Notes: generated by a model from the letters alone, not told the origin. 64,000 nt of DNA from Paraburkholderia fynbosensis (GCF_902859935.1 NZ_CADIKI010000004.1:355427-419426); one strand, 5' to 3'; shown: positions 39,876-50,122, numbered from the stretch's first letter. Numbers and translations are program-made.

Positions 39876-42143
39876 TCAGTGCGGGGCGACCTGCCAGGCG
39901 AGAACGGGATGGGTCGCACCGGGTAGCATCACCCACACGCCGTTAGGACCGAAGTCCCACCCGGCAAAATTTTTCGGGTCGCTCATCTGGGCGGTAGTGA
40001 GCCCGTTCGACGCAGGCAGATTGCCGCCGCTCGACGGTTGACCCGTCGTCTGGACGTTCCAGTAAACGTCGTTCCCAAGAACGCCGCAGCTGCTGGCGCA
40101 GATACCGCCGGCCTGACGCGATACCGCCGCCGTCACGGCGCCCGACGCGAAGGACTGTGTGATCGTTCCGCCGCTGAACCCCCCGACTAGTCCTCCCGCC
40201 GGACCGTGCGAGGTAAGTCCCAAGACTGGGCCAGTGGCGTATGACTGGGTGATCGTACCTTCGTTACCGATAACCAGCCCACCGACATTACCATCCGCCG
40301 TGACGGTAGCGCTGCTGCCCGATCGCGCGATTAACCCGAAGTTGGTAGCGACAAGCCCGGCGTACTCGTTGCCAAGGTTCCTTGAGGCAATGACCCCGGA
40401 CGTAAACACGTTGGCAATGGTGCCGTGATTCTGAATGGCCAGTATCGCGGTCCCGTTATCAAAGAAAAAATCCACCTGGCCGACGTTCGCGTTGACGTTC
40501 ACGTCGCGCACGACGCCGTTAGGACCGATATCGCCAAACACCGCATCGAAGCTCGGCAAGAGGTTGGAGATCGTATGCCACATACCGTCGAACTGCCCCG
40601 TGAACGACGTGCCGGCAGCGAAACCAAGCGTCTGGAACGCGGAATTGCCAGCGTCGAGGTCTTTGCCTAGCGCGTAATTGCCGGCAAGATTGTTTCCGAT
40701 GTTCTGAAGGTCCGTGACCGAATTGACGAGTTGATAGCCGGTTATCTGCGTGACGAGTCCGCTGTAGAGCGGCGCTTGCCAGGTCACATTGCTGACGAGC
40801 GTGCCGGGGCTGAAACTGCCGTTCATATCGTAGAGCGCGCTGACGATGCCCGTGCCTTTCGACCAGTCTATGGTGCCGTTGTTGAGGACACTGGCGCCGT
40901 TGTCAATGCCGGATGCGTCGGCGCGCAAGGTCAGATTGCCCGCGCCGCTGTTCGCGATCGTCGTGCCGTTCGCGACGGAGACATCGCGGTACGCGGCGAG
41001 CGTGAGCGAAGCCGGGCCGCTCCAGCGCAGACTCGACGCGACGCCGAGGTCGCCCGTTGCGCCGTTGGCGCCTGTGGTCGTGACATCGATCGAGGTGCCC
41101 GCGTTCAGACTGCGTTGCAACGCATGTGCGGCCGAGTCATCGATCGTGAAGTCGGGCGTCGACAGATTCCATTTCGCCGCGTGAACCGCTGCGTGCCTGC
41201 CGAAAGTGAGTTGTGCCGCTTGCGTATCGACGGTTCCGCCGCTGCCGTCCGCGTTGCTTGCGGTGATCTTGCCGAACTGCTCGACACGGCCGCTGTCGGC
41301 GACCAGCCACACATGGCCGCCACGGCTGGCCGTGCCCGTCGCGCGGATGCGCGTGCCGCCGCCCGCGAGCGCATACACGTTGCCGTCGGCGGCCTGCAGA
41401 CTAACCTGCGCGGCGGTTATCCGCCCCTTGTTGACGACCGTGCCCTGACTGCCTGTCTGCACAAACACCTGCCTGCTGCCGGCCGAGTCCTGCAGCAGCA
41501 CCTGCGCGCCCGCGGCCAGTTCCGCCGTGCCGTTGGGCGCCGCGACGGTGCCGGCGTTGACGACGTCGTGTCGCGCAATCAGGAATATATCGCCGCCACC
41601 CGAGCTGATCTTGCCGAGATTGATCACGGCAGCGTTCGAGTTGCCCGACAGCGTGAGCGAGCCGCTGCCCTGCACGAACGCGTCGTTGCAGATGTCCAGC
41701 GTCGACGCAACGAAACGTCCGCCGGTGGTAATCACGCCCGATGGCCCGACCACGACTCCCTGCGGATTGATCACATAGAGGCTGCCCGTCGCACTGAGCC
41801 TGCCGAGGATGGCAGAGGGCGAGCCACCCGTCACCCGGTTCAGCGTCGCGCCCGAGCCGTTGTCGAACGTCACGCTGTTGGTTTTACCGATCGAAAAGCT
41901 GTTCCAGTCGATCACGCCACGCGTCGAACCCGGTTGTGTGATCACGAGGCCGTTGCCCTGGCTTGCTATCGCGCCCGTGCCGGCCACGTATGTGCCGCCT
42001 TTTGGAAGGACGCCCGCCGCGAGCGTCGCATGGGCAAAGGACAGCCCCATAAGCGAACTGCCGATGACGAGCCACATGCGTCCCGTTAACTGCCCACGAC
42101 GCAGTGCGCGCCGCGCGGGCCGCGATGGTTTTGGACGTGACAT
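39876..42143 (-). CDS. TPS-domain exoprotein (filamentous-hemagglutinin-like, short)
   Basis: 755 residues: an extended signal peptide (basic start, cleavage near ATLAAG at about residue 43), then a two-partner-secretion domain (about 45-300) with VIDWNSFSIGKTNSVTFDN, the NPQGVVVG box and repeated N-G turns. The C-terminal half has GLUG-like repeats (GNVGGLVIGNEGTITQSYATG, GGLVGGFSGGTITQSFASG) and a Cys pair. It should be a secreted beta-helix adhesin. No TpsB translocator is adjacent. The size is small compared with classical FHA. Confidence 0.87.
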   Translation of the reverse strand: MSRPKPSRPARRALRRGQLTGRMWLVIGSSLMGLSFAHATLAAGVLPKGGTYVAGTGAIASQGNGLVITQPGSTRGVIDWNSFSIGKTNSVTFDNGSGATLNRVTGGSPSAILGRLSATGSLYVINPQGVVVGPSGVITTGGRFVASTLDICNDAFVQGSGSLTLSGNSNAAVINLGKISSGGGDIFLIARHDVVNAGTVAAPNGTAELAAGAQVLLQDSAGSRQVFVQTGSQGTVVNKGRITAAQVSLQAADGNVYALAGGGTRIRATGTASRGGHVWLVADSGRVEQFGKITASNADGSGGTVDTQAAQLTFGRHAAVHAAKWNLSTPDFTIDDSAAHALQRSLNAGTSIDVTTTGANGATGDLGVASSLRWSGPASLTLAAYRDVSVANGTTIANSGAGNLTLRADASGIDNGASVLNNGTIDWSKGTGIVSALYDMNGSFSPGTLVSNVTWQAPLYSGLVTQITGYQLVNSVTDLQNIGNNLAGNYALGKDLDAGNSAFQTLGFAAGTSFTGQFDGMWHTISNLLPSFDAVFGDIGPNGVVRDVNVNANVGQVDFFFDNGTAILAIQNHGTIANVFTSGVIASRNLGNEYAGLVATNFGLIARSGSSATVTADGNVGGLVIGNEGTITQSYATGPVLGLTSHGPAGGLVGGFSGGTITQSFASGAVTAAVSRQAGGICASSCGVLGNDVYWNVQTTGQPSSGGNLPASNGLTTAQMSDPKNFAGWDFGPNGVWVMLPGATHPVLAWQVAPH

Positions 42144-42613
42144 ACACCCCCCTCTCCGCGTGGGACGCGGAACGGCTGCCGACGGCCGGCTGAGCCGACC
42201 GGAAATGCGTAAGTCGCAGCATCTGAAGAATAGGGCAGTTGGCGTCGCGCATGCATGCCGATATCTCAGCGTTTTGTGCCTTCCTGTAGGACCTTTTGTG
42301 CCACTTTCGTTGTGTGGCAGGACTATGCTGCGCCTACGAAATCCCAGTCAAACTGCCCAAGGACGGGACCGTGATTTTTCAGTTGGTTTGTGACACGAAC
42401 TGTGGACAGCAGATCGCGATAGACAATAGCGGCGTCCGTGTCCAACGGCCGAGGACCGGTTGCAATGCGGAGCCGATGTAGCCGGGCCTTGGCTCGCACG
42501 AACTAGAACAGTATTCGTGTTGCGTCATTGGGGCCACCGAGCTACCTGCCGTACGCCTTTTCTGCGCGCGACCCGAGAATTCTTCCGGTTAGTGCCACAA
42601 TAAGGAGGTACCA
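42144..42613. other. Divergent promoter region
   Basis: 470 bases between the divergent TPS and beta-propeller genes. A GTGCCACTTT...GTGGCA inverted motif around 42297-42320 is the only local symmetry I noticed. No gene is supported. Confidence 0.35.
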
Positions 42614-43690
42614 GTGTGCAAGCCAATTCTGGTTACGGAGGCGGACGTGATTCACATCGCAAATGCAGCGGCTTCGGCGACGGGGAAGGAAATCTGCGAG
42701 TCCCGGTTCTTCCGAAATTTTGCTTCGGTTCTTGTTGGCGCGATGTTAGCAATCGGTTCAGTACAAGCTCAGTCCACTGAGTTCGACTCGTTTGCCATCC
42801 CCTCCGGCAGCGCACCGCACGATGTCGCGCCAGAGCCTGGCGGCGCCGTCTGGTACACCGCGCAGGCGCAAGGCGCAGTCGGAAGGCTGGACCCGCGCAG
42901 CGGCAAGACGCAGCGGGTCCCGCTCGGCAACGGATCGGCGCCGCACGGCGTGATCGTCGGTCCGGATGGAGCAGCATGGATTACCGATGGCGGGCTGAAC
43001 GCGATCGTACGCGTCGATCCGAAGACACTCGCTGTCGCGCGCTTCCCGTTGCCCCGAGACCGACAGAACGCCAACCTGAACACGGCCGTTTTCGACAAAC
43101 GCGGACACCTGTGGTTTACCGGACAAGGCGGAATCTATGGTGAGCTTGACCCGGGAAGCGGGAGCATGCGCGTGTTCAATGCGCCGCGCGGGCCGGGTGC
43201 CTATGGAATCTGTGTCACCCCTGACGGCAGCTTGTACTTCGCTTCACTAGCTGGCAGCTACCTCGGCCGCATCGATCCGGAGAGCGGCGCGGCGCAAGTC
43301 ATCGAGCCGCCAACACCAGAACAGGGAGCGCGCCGGGTATGGTCCGATTCAAAAGGGCGCGTCTGGATCAGCGAGTGGAACGCAGGGAAGGTGGGAGTGT
43401 TCGACCCGGCGGCGCATCGGTGGCGCGAATGGAAACTGCCGGGCTCGGATCCGCATGTGTACGCGATATACGTCGACGACAAAGACATCGTCTGGCTCAG
43501 CGAATGGAGCGCTAACGCGCTAGTGCGCTTCGACCCACGAACGGAACGATTCGAGATGTTTGCGCTGCCGCGCCCACACGCGAACGTACGCCAGATGATG
43601 GGGCGGCCGGGAGAAGTCTGGCTGTCCGAGTCGGGTACGGATCACCTGCTGCGCTACCGGTCCGGCGCAGCGGTTGTCGGCAGCAAGTGA
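42614..43690 (+). CDS. Secreted Vgb-like (streptogramin lyase-type) beta-propeller protein
   Basis: 358 residues: a long N-region and hydrophobic segment ending near residue 53 (ASVLVGAMLAIGSVQAQS), then a beta-propeller built of about six repeated blades (PHDVAPEPGGAVWYTAQAQGAVGRLDP; PHGVIVGPDGAAWITDGGLNAIVRVDP; and so on). The fold matches virginiamycin B lyase, but the lyase residues cannot be confirmed by eye, so no resistance role is claimed. The start is GTG at 42614, five bases after AAGGAGG. Confidence 0.83.
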   Translation: MCKPILVTEADVIHIANAAASATGKEICESRFFRNFASVLVGAMLAIGSVQAQSTEFDSFAIPSGSAPHDVAPEPGGAVWYTAQAQGAVGRLDPRSGKTQRVPLGNGSAPHGVIVGPDGAAWITDGGLNAIVRVDPKTLAVARFPLPRDRQNANLNTAVFDKRGHLWFTGQGGIYGELDPGSGSMRVFNAPRGPGAYGICVTPDGSLYFASLAGSYLGRIDPESGAAQVIEPPTPEQGARRVWSDSKGRVWISEWNAGKVGVFDPAAHRWREWKLPGSDPHVYAIYVDDKDIVWLSEWSANALVRFDPRTERFEMFALPRPHANVRQMMGRPGEVWLSESGTDHLLRYRSGAAVVGSK

Positions 43691-44082
43691 CGCCTCAGCG
43701 ACCGTTACCTCTACAGGCAACTCCATGACGGAGAATTCCGATCCGATCCCGATGCCCGTCCAGATAACTGAAGGGCCCCTGGTGGCATGACGCTGCGGCA
43801 AAGCCACGAACAGGGCAGAAAATCCGTCCAGCGGAACCGTGAGGCACGAGCCAGGCACAACTCGCCCACGCCTAAGAGTCGATGGCAGCGTATGACGGCC
43901 CCTTTAGGCCGTTGATCGCTGTAGTTGACCGCGTGAAATCGTCACAGCGCCCGCGTCGCGTTTTTACACAGCCTGGGTCGGGTCCTGCCGCTCGCAGACA
44001 CGCTATGGCTGGCCGGGCTCGACGATGCGTGTTTGCTCCCGACTCGGCAAGCGCGACCGGCGCAGTTCGTATCGACCCATCG
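43691..44082. other. Intergenic gap, nothing recognised
   Basis: 392 bases without a supported frame. TTTACACAG occurs near 43963. No repeat or insertion-sequence end was recognised. Confidence 0.3.
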
Positions 44083-44277
44083 TTAGCGACGGCCGCTGCG
44101 GCCCCACACGTAGCGTACCCAGCGTTGCCATCGGCTCTGTTGCGCAGCAGCGGTAGTATTGCGCTTTGCCTGCTCTTCGCGGTCGCGCTCGACGCTCTTT
44201 TGGACCTGTTGGTGGATCTGGCGCAACGTCAAGTCACCGGGTCCTTTCAGTTCGTCCGGATCGGGTTTGTCTGTCAT
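44083..44277 (-). CDS. Small hypothetical protein
   Basis: 64 residues (MTDKPDPDELKGPGDLTLRQ, then IHQQVQKSVERDREEQAKRN and a basic end). It is hydrophilic and helical, with one late Trp-rich segment (SRWQRWVRYVWG) that could be an amphipathic helix. An AGGAATGAG site lies about ten bases upstream. No family recognised. Confidence 0.5.
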   Translation of the reverse strand: MTDKPDPDELKGPGDLTLRQIHQQVQKSVERDREEQAKRNTTAAAQQSRWQRWVRYVWGRSGRR

Positions 44278-44411
44278 GGGAATAGCTCATTCCTGAGAAG
44301 ATCGATTTGATCTTGATACATACGGGCGGTCGCGGCAAGTACGCGACCGCTGCCTTCGAATCTGTAGGACTGGCACAATCGAGATGAACTTCTACCCGCT
44401 CGGGAATCCTC

Positions 44412-46232
44412 ATGCCAGACGCTGTCCCGCCTTCGCTTCCTTCGCGGGCAATAGGCCCCCTGTTTGCCCTGTTTCCCTTCATGCGCCCGTATGCCGGGCG
44501 CTGGGCGCTCGCGTTCCTGGCGCTGGTGACGTCGGCGGGCGCCACCCTGGCGTTGCCGGTGGCGTTCAGATACCTGATTGACCGCGGCTTCGCCGCGGGT
44601 GACCGTGCGCACATCGATCGCTATTTCCTCGCGTTATTCGTCGTTTCGCTCGTACTGGCCGGCGCCACGGCACTGCGCTTCTACTTCGTGTCGTGGCTGG
44701 GCGAGCGGGTCACGGCTGATTTGCGAAGTGCGGTCTACGACCACGTGCTGGAAATGAGCCCGCAGTTCTTCGAAACCACGCAGACCGGAGAGGTGCTGTC
44801 GCGGCTCACCACCGACACCACCTTGATTCAGACGGTGGTGGGCAGCAGCCTGTCGCTGGGGTTACGCAACTTCTTCCTGCTTACCGGTGGCGTGGCGATG
44901 CTGGCAGTGACCAGCCCTGTGCTGTCAGGCTACATCATCGCCACGCTGGTCGTGGTGGTCGCTCCCATCGTTGTCTTCGGTCGGCGCGTGCGGCGCCTCT
45001 CGCGCGCCAGCCAGGACAAGGTAGCGAACGCGAGCGCGCTGGCGGGCGAGGTTCTCAATGCCATGCCGACTGTCCAGTCGTATGCGCAGGAGCCCTTTGA
45101 GGCGCGGCGGTTTGCCGGCGCGGTGGAGGTGGCCTTTGCGACCGCGCTCACGCGCATTCGGGCGCGCGCCTGGTTGACCGCCGTGGTTATCGTCCTGGTG
45201 TTCGCCGCCATCGTGTTCGTCCTCTGGCTCGGTGCGCAGGATGTGCTGGCCGGGCGGATGACGGCTGGCCAGTTGTCCCAGTTCATCCTCTATGCGGTGT
45301 TCACCGCCGGTGCGGTGGGCGCAGTCGCCGAAGTGTGGGGCGATCTGCAGCGGGCTGCCGGCGCCACTGAACGGTTGTTGCAACTGCTGGCGGCACGCTC
45401 GCCGGTGGTGCAGGCCGAGGCCACGGTCACGCTGCCGGCGCGTGGAGACGGCATCCGCTTCGACAATGTTAGCTTTTACTATCCGTCCCGCCCCGGTATC
45501 GCAGCACTCGCCGGGCTCTCGCTCGACGTCCGCGCGGGCGAACATGTCGCGCTGGTTGGACCGTCCGGCGCCGGCAAAACCACGCTGTTCCAACTGCTGC
45601 TGCGCTTTTACGACCCACAGGCGGGCAGCATTCTGATCAACGGCGTCCCGACGCGGCAGGTGCCGCTCGTCGAATTGCGCAAGGGAATCGGGGTGGTGCT
45701 GCAGGAATCGGTGATCTTTTCGGGCAGCGTGCTCGACAACATCCGCTACGGCGCGCCCGACGCCACACTCCCGCAAGTGCAGCGGGCCGCCGAAATGGCG
45801 GCTGCGGCCGGCTTTATCGAAGAACTGCCGCAAGGCTACGACACGTTTCTAGGCGAGCGCGGAGTACGGCTGTCTGGCGGACAGCGCCAACGCATTGCGA
45901 TCGCCCGCGCGATCATGAAGAATCCACCCATCCTGCTGTTGGACGAGGCCACCAGCGCGCTCGACGCTGCGAGCGAGCGCCTCGTACAAAAGGCGCTGGA
46001 CAATGCCGCGCAGAACCGCACCACGCTGGTCATCGCGCACCGCCTCGCGACCGTACAGCAAGCGGACCGCATCGTCGTGCTGGAGCAAGGCGGCATCGTC
46101 GCGCAGGGCCGTCACGCCGACTTGCTTTTGAGTTCGCCGCTCTATGCCCAGCTTGCGGCCCTGCAGTTTGGCGAGCAGATTGCGCATACGGGACAGAGCG
46201 ACGCTGAGTGCGATCGCGTCGACTCGGCGTGA
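44412..46232 (+). CDS. ABC exporter half-transporter (MsbA/BmrA-type)
   Basis: 606 residues: six membrane helices (about 20-320), then an ATPase domain. Walker A is GPSGAGKTTL near residue 385, the signature is LSGGQRQRIAIARA, and Walker B is ILLLDEATSALD, followed by the H-loop in VIAHRLATV. As a homodimer it should export lipids or drugs. It resembles the single-gene exporters common in proteobacteria; the substrate is unknown. It stands alone. Confidence 0.88.
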   Translation: MPDAVPPSLPSRAIGPLFALFPFMRPYAGRWALAFLALVTSAGATLALPVAFRYLIDRGFAAGDRAHIDRYFLALFVVSLVLAGATALRFYFVSWLGERVTADLRSAVYDHVLEMSPQFFETTQTGEVLSRLTTDTTLIQTVVGSSLSLGLRNFFLLTGGVAMLAVTSPVLSGYIIATLVVVVAPIVVFGRRVRRLSRASQDKVANASALAGEVLNAMPTVQSYAQEPFEARRFAGAVEVAFATALTRIRARAWLTAVVIVLVFAAIVFVLWLGAQDVLAGRMTAGQLSQFILYAVFTAGAVGAVAEVWGDLQRAAGATERLLQLLAARSPVVQAEATVTLPARGDGIRFDNVSFYYPSRPGIAALAGLSLDVRAGEHVALVGPSGAGKTTLFQLLLRFYDPQAGSILINGVPTRQVPLVELRKGIGVVLQESVIFSGSVLDNIRYGAPDATLPQVQRAAEMAAAAGFIEELPQGYDTFLGERGVRLSGGQRQRIAIARAIMKNPPILLLDEATSALDAASERLVQKALDNAAQNRTTLVIAHRLATVQQADRIVVLEQGGIVAQGRHADLLLSSPLYAQLAALQFGEQIAHTGQSDAECDRVDSA

Positions 46233-46319
46233 AGACACGATCCAGGTCGGCACGGGCAACTGCAGGGCTCCAACGGACCGACATGACGCGGTAGGCTTTA
46301 TTGACCTTAGAGGTATTCC

Positions 46320-46724
46320 ATGCTTCAAGACAGCGACGTCGCAACTCGGATCCCAGCGCAAGACCTCGCTCGCGCAAGATCTTTCTACTCGAGCAAGCTC
46401 GGCCTTGAGCCGGTGGAAGAACGGGCTGGTGGCCTCCGCTACAAATGCGGCAGGGGCTACTTCACACTCTTTCAGTCGTCTGGGTCGGCCTCAGGTACTC
46501 ATACCCAAATGGCCTGGGAGGTCGATGACATCCAGGCAACCGTTAATGAGCTGCGACAGCGTGGAGTCGCGTTCGAAGAATACGATCTTCCCGGCCTCAA
46601 AACGATAAACGGGATCGCTGATATAGAAGGGAATTACCCGTCCAAGGGTGGGGTAGGCGAAAGAGCTGCTTGGTTCCGAGATAGCGAGGGCAACCTCTTC
46701 GGCATTGGGCAACCGCTTAAGTGA
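46320..46724 (+). CDS. VOC (glyoxalase/bleomycin-resistance fold) protein
   Basis: 134 residues with the paired beta-alpha-beta-beta-beta modules of VOC proteins: ATRIPAQDLARARSFYSSKLGLEPVEE and, late, AAWFRDSEGNLFGIGQ. The metal ligands are not all obvious. It could be a lyase, dioxygenase or binding protein. AGAGG precedes ATG at 46320. Confidence 0.82.
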   Translation: MLQDSDVATRIPAQDLARARSFYSSKLGLEPVEERAGGLRYKCGRGYFTLFQSSGSASGTHTQMAWEVDDIQATVNELRQRGVAFEEYDLPGLKTINGIADIEGNYPSKGGVGERAAWFRDSEGNLFGIGQPLK

Positions 46725-46898
46725 GCAGGCCGACGCCATGCCTCAAAGCGGCGCTTAGGGTCAAAGCAGGCTATCGGTGCAAGGGAATCGACTATTGTCG
46801 ATTTCTTGACTGCCCGCTCGTCGTACGTATGGGCGGTCGTGTTTGCGATGCGCTGCCGACCGGCACCTATAGTCCGTATGGGAAAAAGGAGATTGCGA

Positions 46899-47252
46899 AT
46901 GACTTACGTCGATGGATTTGTTGTCCCCGTGCCTACAGCCAACCGCGAAGTTTACAGACAGTTCGCCGAAAGAGCGGCGGCCGTCTTCAAGGAGCACGGC
47001 GCGTTGAAGGTGGTCGAATGCTGGGGAGATGACGTGCCGGAGGGCAAGGTGACGTCGTTTCCAATGGCGATCAAGCGCAAGGATGATGAGACGGTGGTGT
47101 TCTCCTGGGTTGTCTGGCCGTCGCATCAGTCGCGAGACGAAGGAATGAAAGCGGTAATGGCCGACCCGCGGCTGCAACCAGATAAAAATCAGATGCCTTT
47201 TGACGGCCAGCGGCTAATCTATGGCGGTTTCGAAGTGATTGTCGACGCGTGA
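46899..47252 (+). CDS. DUF1428 family protein (YbaA-like)
   Basis: 117 residues: MTYVDGFVVPVPTANREVYR, ALKVVECWGDDVPEGKVTSF and FDGQRLIYGGFEVIV, a full-length match to the DUF1428 dimeric alpha-beta-barrel fold. Function unknown. A strong AAAAAGGAG lies before ATG at 46899; the frame is open to 46806 but homology starts here. Confidence 0.87.
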   Translation: MTYVDGFVVPVPTANREVYRQFAERAAAVFKEHGALKVVECWGDDVPEGKVTSFPMAIKRKDDETVVFSWVVWPSHQSRDEGMKAVMADPRLQPDKNQMPFDGQRLIYGGFEVIVDA

Positions 47253-47406
47253 TGGCAGAAAAACATGGCGTCGGTTCGCGTTGAGACGCGAACCGGCGCC
47301 GCGGCCTGGCATTGAACATCCGCGATGCAACGCGTGACTTTAACCTTTACGCCGAAAGTTGTGCGCGGTTACGAGGTTTGGGGCCGCACTACAGGAGGAG
47401 CTCGCC

Positions 47407-49131
47407 GTGCCACGCGAAGCCGTCACCGCCTGCCGCATCTGCGCCGGCAACTGTTCACTACGCTTGACCCTGGACGACGCCGGACGCGTCGTTGCTGCGC
47501 GCGGCGACCGCGACAATCCGCTCACGCGCGGCTACGCCTGCATCAAGGGCGTGTATCTGCATGAGGTGCATAACAGCGCGGAGCGGCTCCTGCATCCGCT
47601 GAAACGGCAGCGCGATGGAAGTTTCGTGCCGATGCCGCTTGATGTGATGCTGGCCGAGATTGCGGCGCAACTCGAGGCACTGATCGAGCACCACGGCGCC
47701 GATGCGGTCGCAGCCTTTCGCGGCACCATGAACTACTCTAATCTCGCCGCCAATCATATGTTGCCCGCCTTCCTCGCGGCGCTGGGTTCGACTTCGCTTT
47801 TCTCTACAATGACCATCGACCAGTCGGCCAAATGGGTGACATTTGAGCGGCTGGGCTGCCGGCAAAGATCCGTACGCGAACGCCGACGCGCTATTGTTCG
47901 TCGGCACCAATCCGCTGGTATCGCTATCCACGTTCAATTTCGCATTGCAGAATCCGGTCAAGCAGCTCCACGAAGCGAAGGAGCGCGGCCTGAAGCTGGT
48001 GGTGATAGATCCACGGGAGACAGAGACTGCCCGCCATGCCGATGTCTTCCTGCAGGTGTTGCCGGGCGAGGACCCGACCGTCCTGGCTGGCCTGCTGCGC
48101 ATCATTCTGTGTCGCGGCTGGCACGATGATGGATTTTGCGCGCGCTACCCCAACGACCTGCGACGACTGGCGCGCGCGGTCGAGCCGTTCACGCCCGAAT
48201 ACGTCGCCGAGCGCGCCGGCGTAAGCGTCGAAGCGCTCGAAGCCGCCGCTGCAGCCTTCGCGGAACCCGTCCGGGAGGCCGGCGGCCTGCACCGCAAGCG
48301 TGGCTCGGCCGCGTCGGGAACCGGGCCCAACATGGCGCCGCACTCCAATCTGGCCGAGCATCTGGTCGAATGCCTCAACGTCGTATGTGGCCGCTTTGCT
48401 CGCCCCGGCGACCCTGTACCGAATCCCGGCGTGGTCGCCCCACGCTACCAGCGCCGCGCCGAAGTGATTCCGCCACGCCGTTCTTGGGAATCCGGCTGGA
48501 AGAGCCGTGTCGGTGGGTATGGCATGCTGTTCCTCCGACCACCGACGAGCTGCTTGCGACCCTGGTTCGCCACGGCTCGATTTCATTTGACGACCTGAAG
48601 CTGAACCCACAAGGGAAAATCTACGAGGTCGAACCGATGATCGTGCAGCCCGGCGAGCCAGCGAATACCGCGCGCTTCGACGTGATGCCGGACGACGTCG
48701 AGCGCGAACTGGCCGGCGTACTGAACGAAGCGGGGACGCCGCCGGGGTTCACGCATCGCCTGGCGGTGCGGCGCGTGCGCAACGTGCAGAACACCATGTA
48801 CCACGACCTGCCCGCGGTCCGCCGACGCATGCCGTTCAATCCGGCCTTTGTGCATCCCGATGACCTGGCTGCTCAAGGACTGACCGAAGGCCAGCGCGTG
48901 GCCATTGTTTCGCCGCACGGCCGCATTGGAGTTATCGTCAAAGCGGACCCGGCACTGCGCCGAGGCGTCGTGTCCATTCCGCACGGCTGGGGACCGATGC
49001 CCGACGAGGAGCCCGAAGAGTACGCCGGCGCCAATCCAAACCAGTTGCTCAGCACAACAGTTGGCCTTGATCCGATCAACGCCATGCCGGTAATGAGCGC
49101 GATGCCGGTACGCATCGAAGCTGTAGATTGA
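47407..49131 (+). pseudogene. Molybdopterin oxidoreductase, frameshifted and internally deleted
   Basis: Reads as a formate-dehydrogenase/nitrate-reductase-type molybdopterin protein in three pieces. GTG at 47407 (AGGAGGAG upstream) starts with the 4Fe-4S motif CRICAGNC and runs to FERLG at about 47852. The frame then shifts to WAAGKDPYANADALLFVGTNP, which continues to GGYGMLF at about 48530. The last piece (TDELLATLVRHGS to the stop at 49131) is back in the first frame. The total is near 575 codons, whereas I expect about 740, so some 160 residues are missing at the second junction. It is unlikely to make a working enzyme. Confidence 0.85.
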
Positions 49132-49182
49132 ATCGCAAGAGAGAACCCCCCGTTCGAACTGAACGGTTTGTTTTCGAGCGTG

Positions 49183-49281
49183 ACAGTTGAAATCCTTAAA
49201 TCCGAGCATCGGTCGGGTTCGGCGTTTGATGGCCCGATGGTCCTGCTCCACGATGTTATTCAAGTACTTGATCTGACGAAC
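49183..49281 (-). pseudogene. IS6-family transposase fragment (inverted piece)
   Basis: On the minus strand: RQIKYLNNIVEQDHRAIKRR, TRPMLGFKDFNC, the part of IS6-type DDE transposases that contains the catalytic Glu (the E of NNIVEQDH). It ends at FNC, exactly where the adjoining plus-strand fragment begins. Confidence 0.8.
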
Positions 49282-49283
49282 CC

Positions 49284-49403
49284 TGCGCGCGCGTGATTCT
49301 GAGTGGCATCGAATTGATGCACATGATTAAGAAAGGACAGGTGAAATGTTCGGCAAAAACTTCGTTGTCTGCCGCCCAGCAATTTTACTCGTTGGTTTCA
49401 TAA
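49284..49403 (+). pseudogene. IS6-family transposase C-terminal fragment
   Basis: CARVILSGIELMHMIKKGQV, then AAQQFYSLVS and a stop at 49401. This is the C-terminal end of the same transposase type, in the opposite direction to the piece before it. In an intact gene it would follow FNC directly. Confidence 0.8.
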
Positions 49404-49633
49404 GCGATCCTTCGCATATCGCCTTTGCTTGACCCGCTTACCTTACTGCGACCGGAACCACTGGCATGCCATACACAGTAGTCGTCCTGACTGCCCCAAC
49501 CGCTGTTGCACGCCGCCATACCCGCGCAGTCGCCCCGCTGCCGGCTGCAGGTTTTTCACACATTAGCGAAAGCGATCTATCCTTGAAGAGTTCTGCGTAA
49601 CATTTTCTCGTTTCCTTCCATAGGAGGTGCGTC

Positions 49634-50122
49634 ATGTCGATGTCTGCCACTCTCCAGGACTGCCTGCGCAGCAAGGGCACCCAGTACGAAGTTGTGCGTC
49701 ATCCGCTCAGCCATTCCAGTGTCGAAACCGCGGCAGCAGCCCATATTCCCGGCGATCGCCTCGCCAAAACCGTGCTTCTTGAAGACGAGCACGGCTATGT
49801 GGCGGCGGTGCTGCCATCCACCTACGCAGTGCGGCTGTCGTCGCTTTGGGCACAGACCGGACGTCAACTTTGGCTGGCCAAAGAGGTCGATTTGCGGGAA
49901 CTGTTCAAGGACTGCAACGTAGGGGCGCTGCCGCCGGTCTGTACGGCCTATGGCATGCAAACCTATCTTGACGAGAGCCTCACCCGCCAGCCGGACGTCT
50001 ATTTCGAGGCCGGCGATCATGAAGAGTTGATCCACATGGGTACGGATCAATTCCTCGATCTCATGGACAGGGCCGAGCGGGCACGCTTCGCCCGTCGCAT
50101 GCAGGGTATGCCATCTTCCTGA
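49634..50122 (+). CDS. YbaK/EbsC-type aminoacyl-tRNA deacylase
   Basis: 162 residues of the YbaK/ProX editing-domain fold: YEVVRHPLSHSSVETAAAAH, then DRLAKTVLLEDEHGYVAAVLP with the conserved Lys, and YFEAGDHEELIHMG. Such proteins hydrolyse mis-charged tRNAs in trans; the specificity is not readable here. AGGAGGT lies just upstream of ATG at 49634. Confidence 0.86.
   Translation: MSMSATLQDCLRSKGTQYEVVRHPLSHSSVETAAAAHIPGDRLAKTVLLEDEHGYVAAVLPSTYAVRLSSLWAQTGRQLWLAKEVDLRELFKDCNVGALPPVCTAYGMQTYLDESLTRQPDVYFEAGDHEELIHMGTDQFLDLMDRAERARFARRMQGMPSS

Noticed and set aside
42614..43690. Streptogramin resistance gene
   Set aside because: Only the propeller fold can be read; catalytic residues cannot be confirmed and the gene is in a non-resistance setting.
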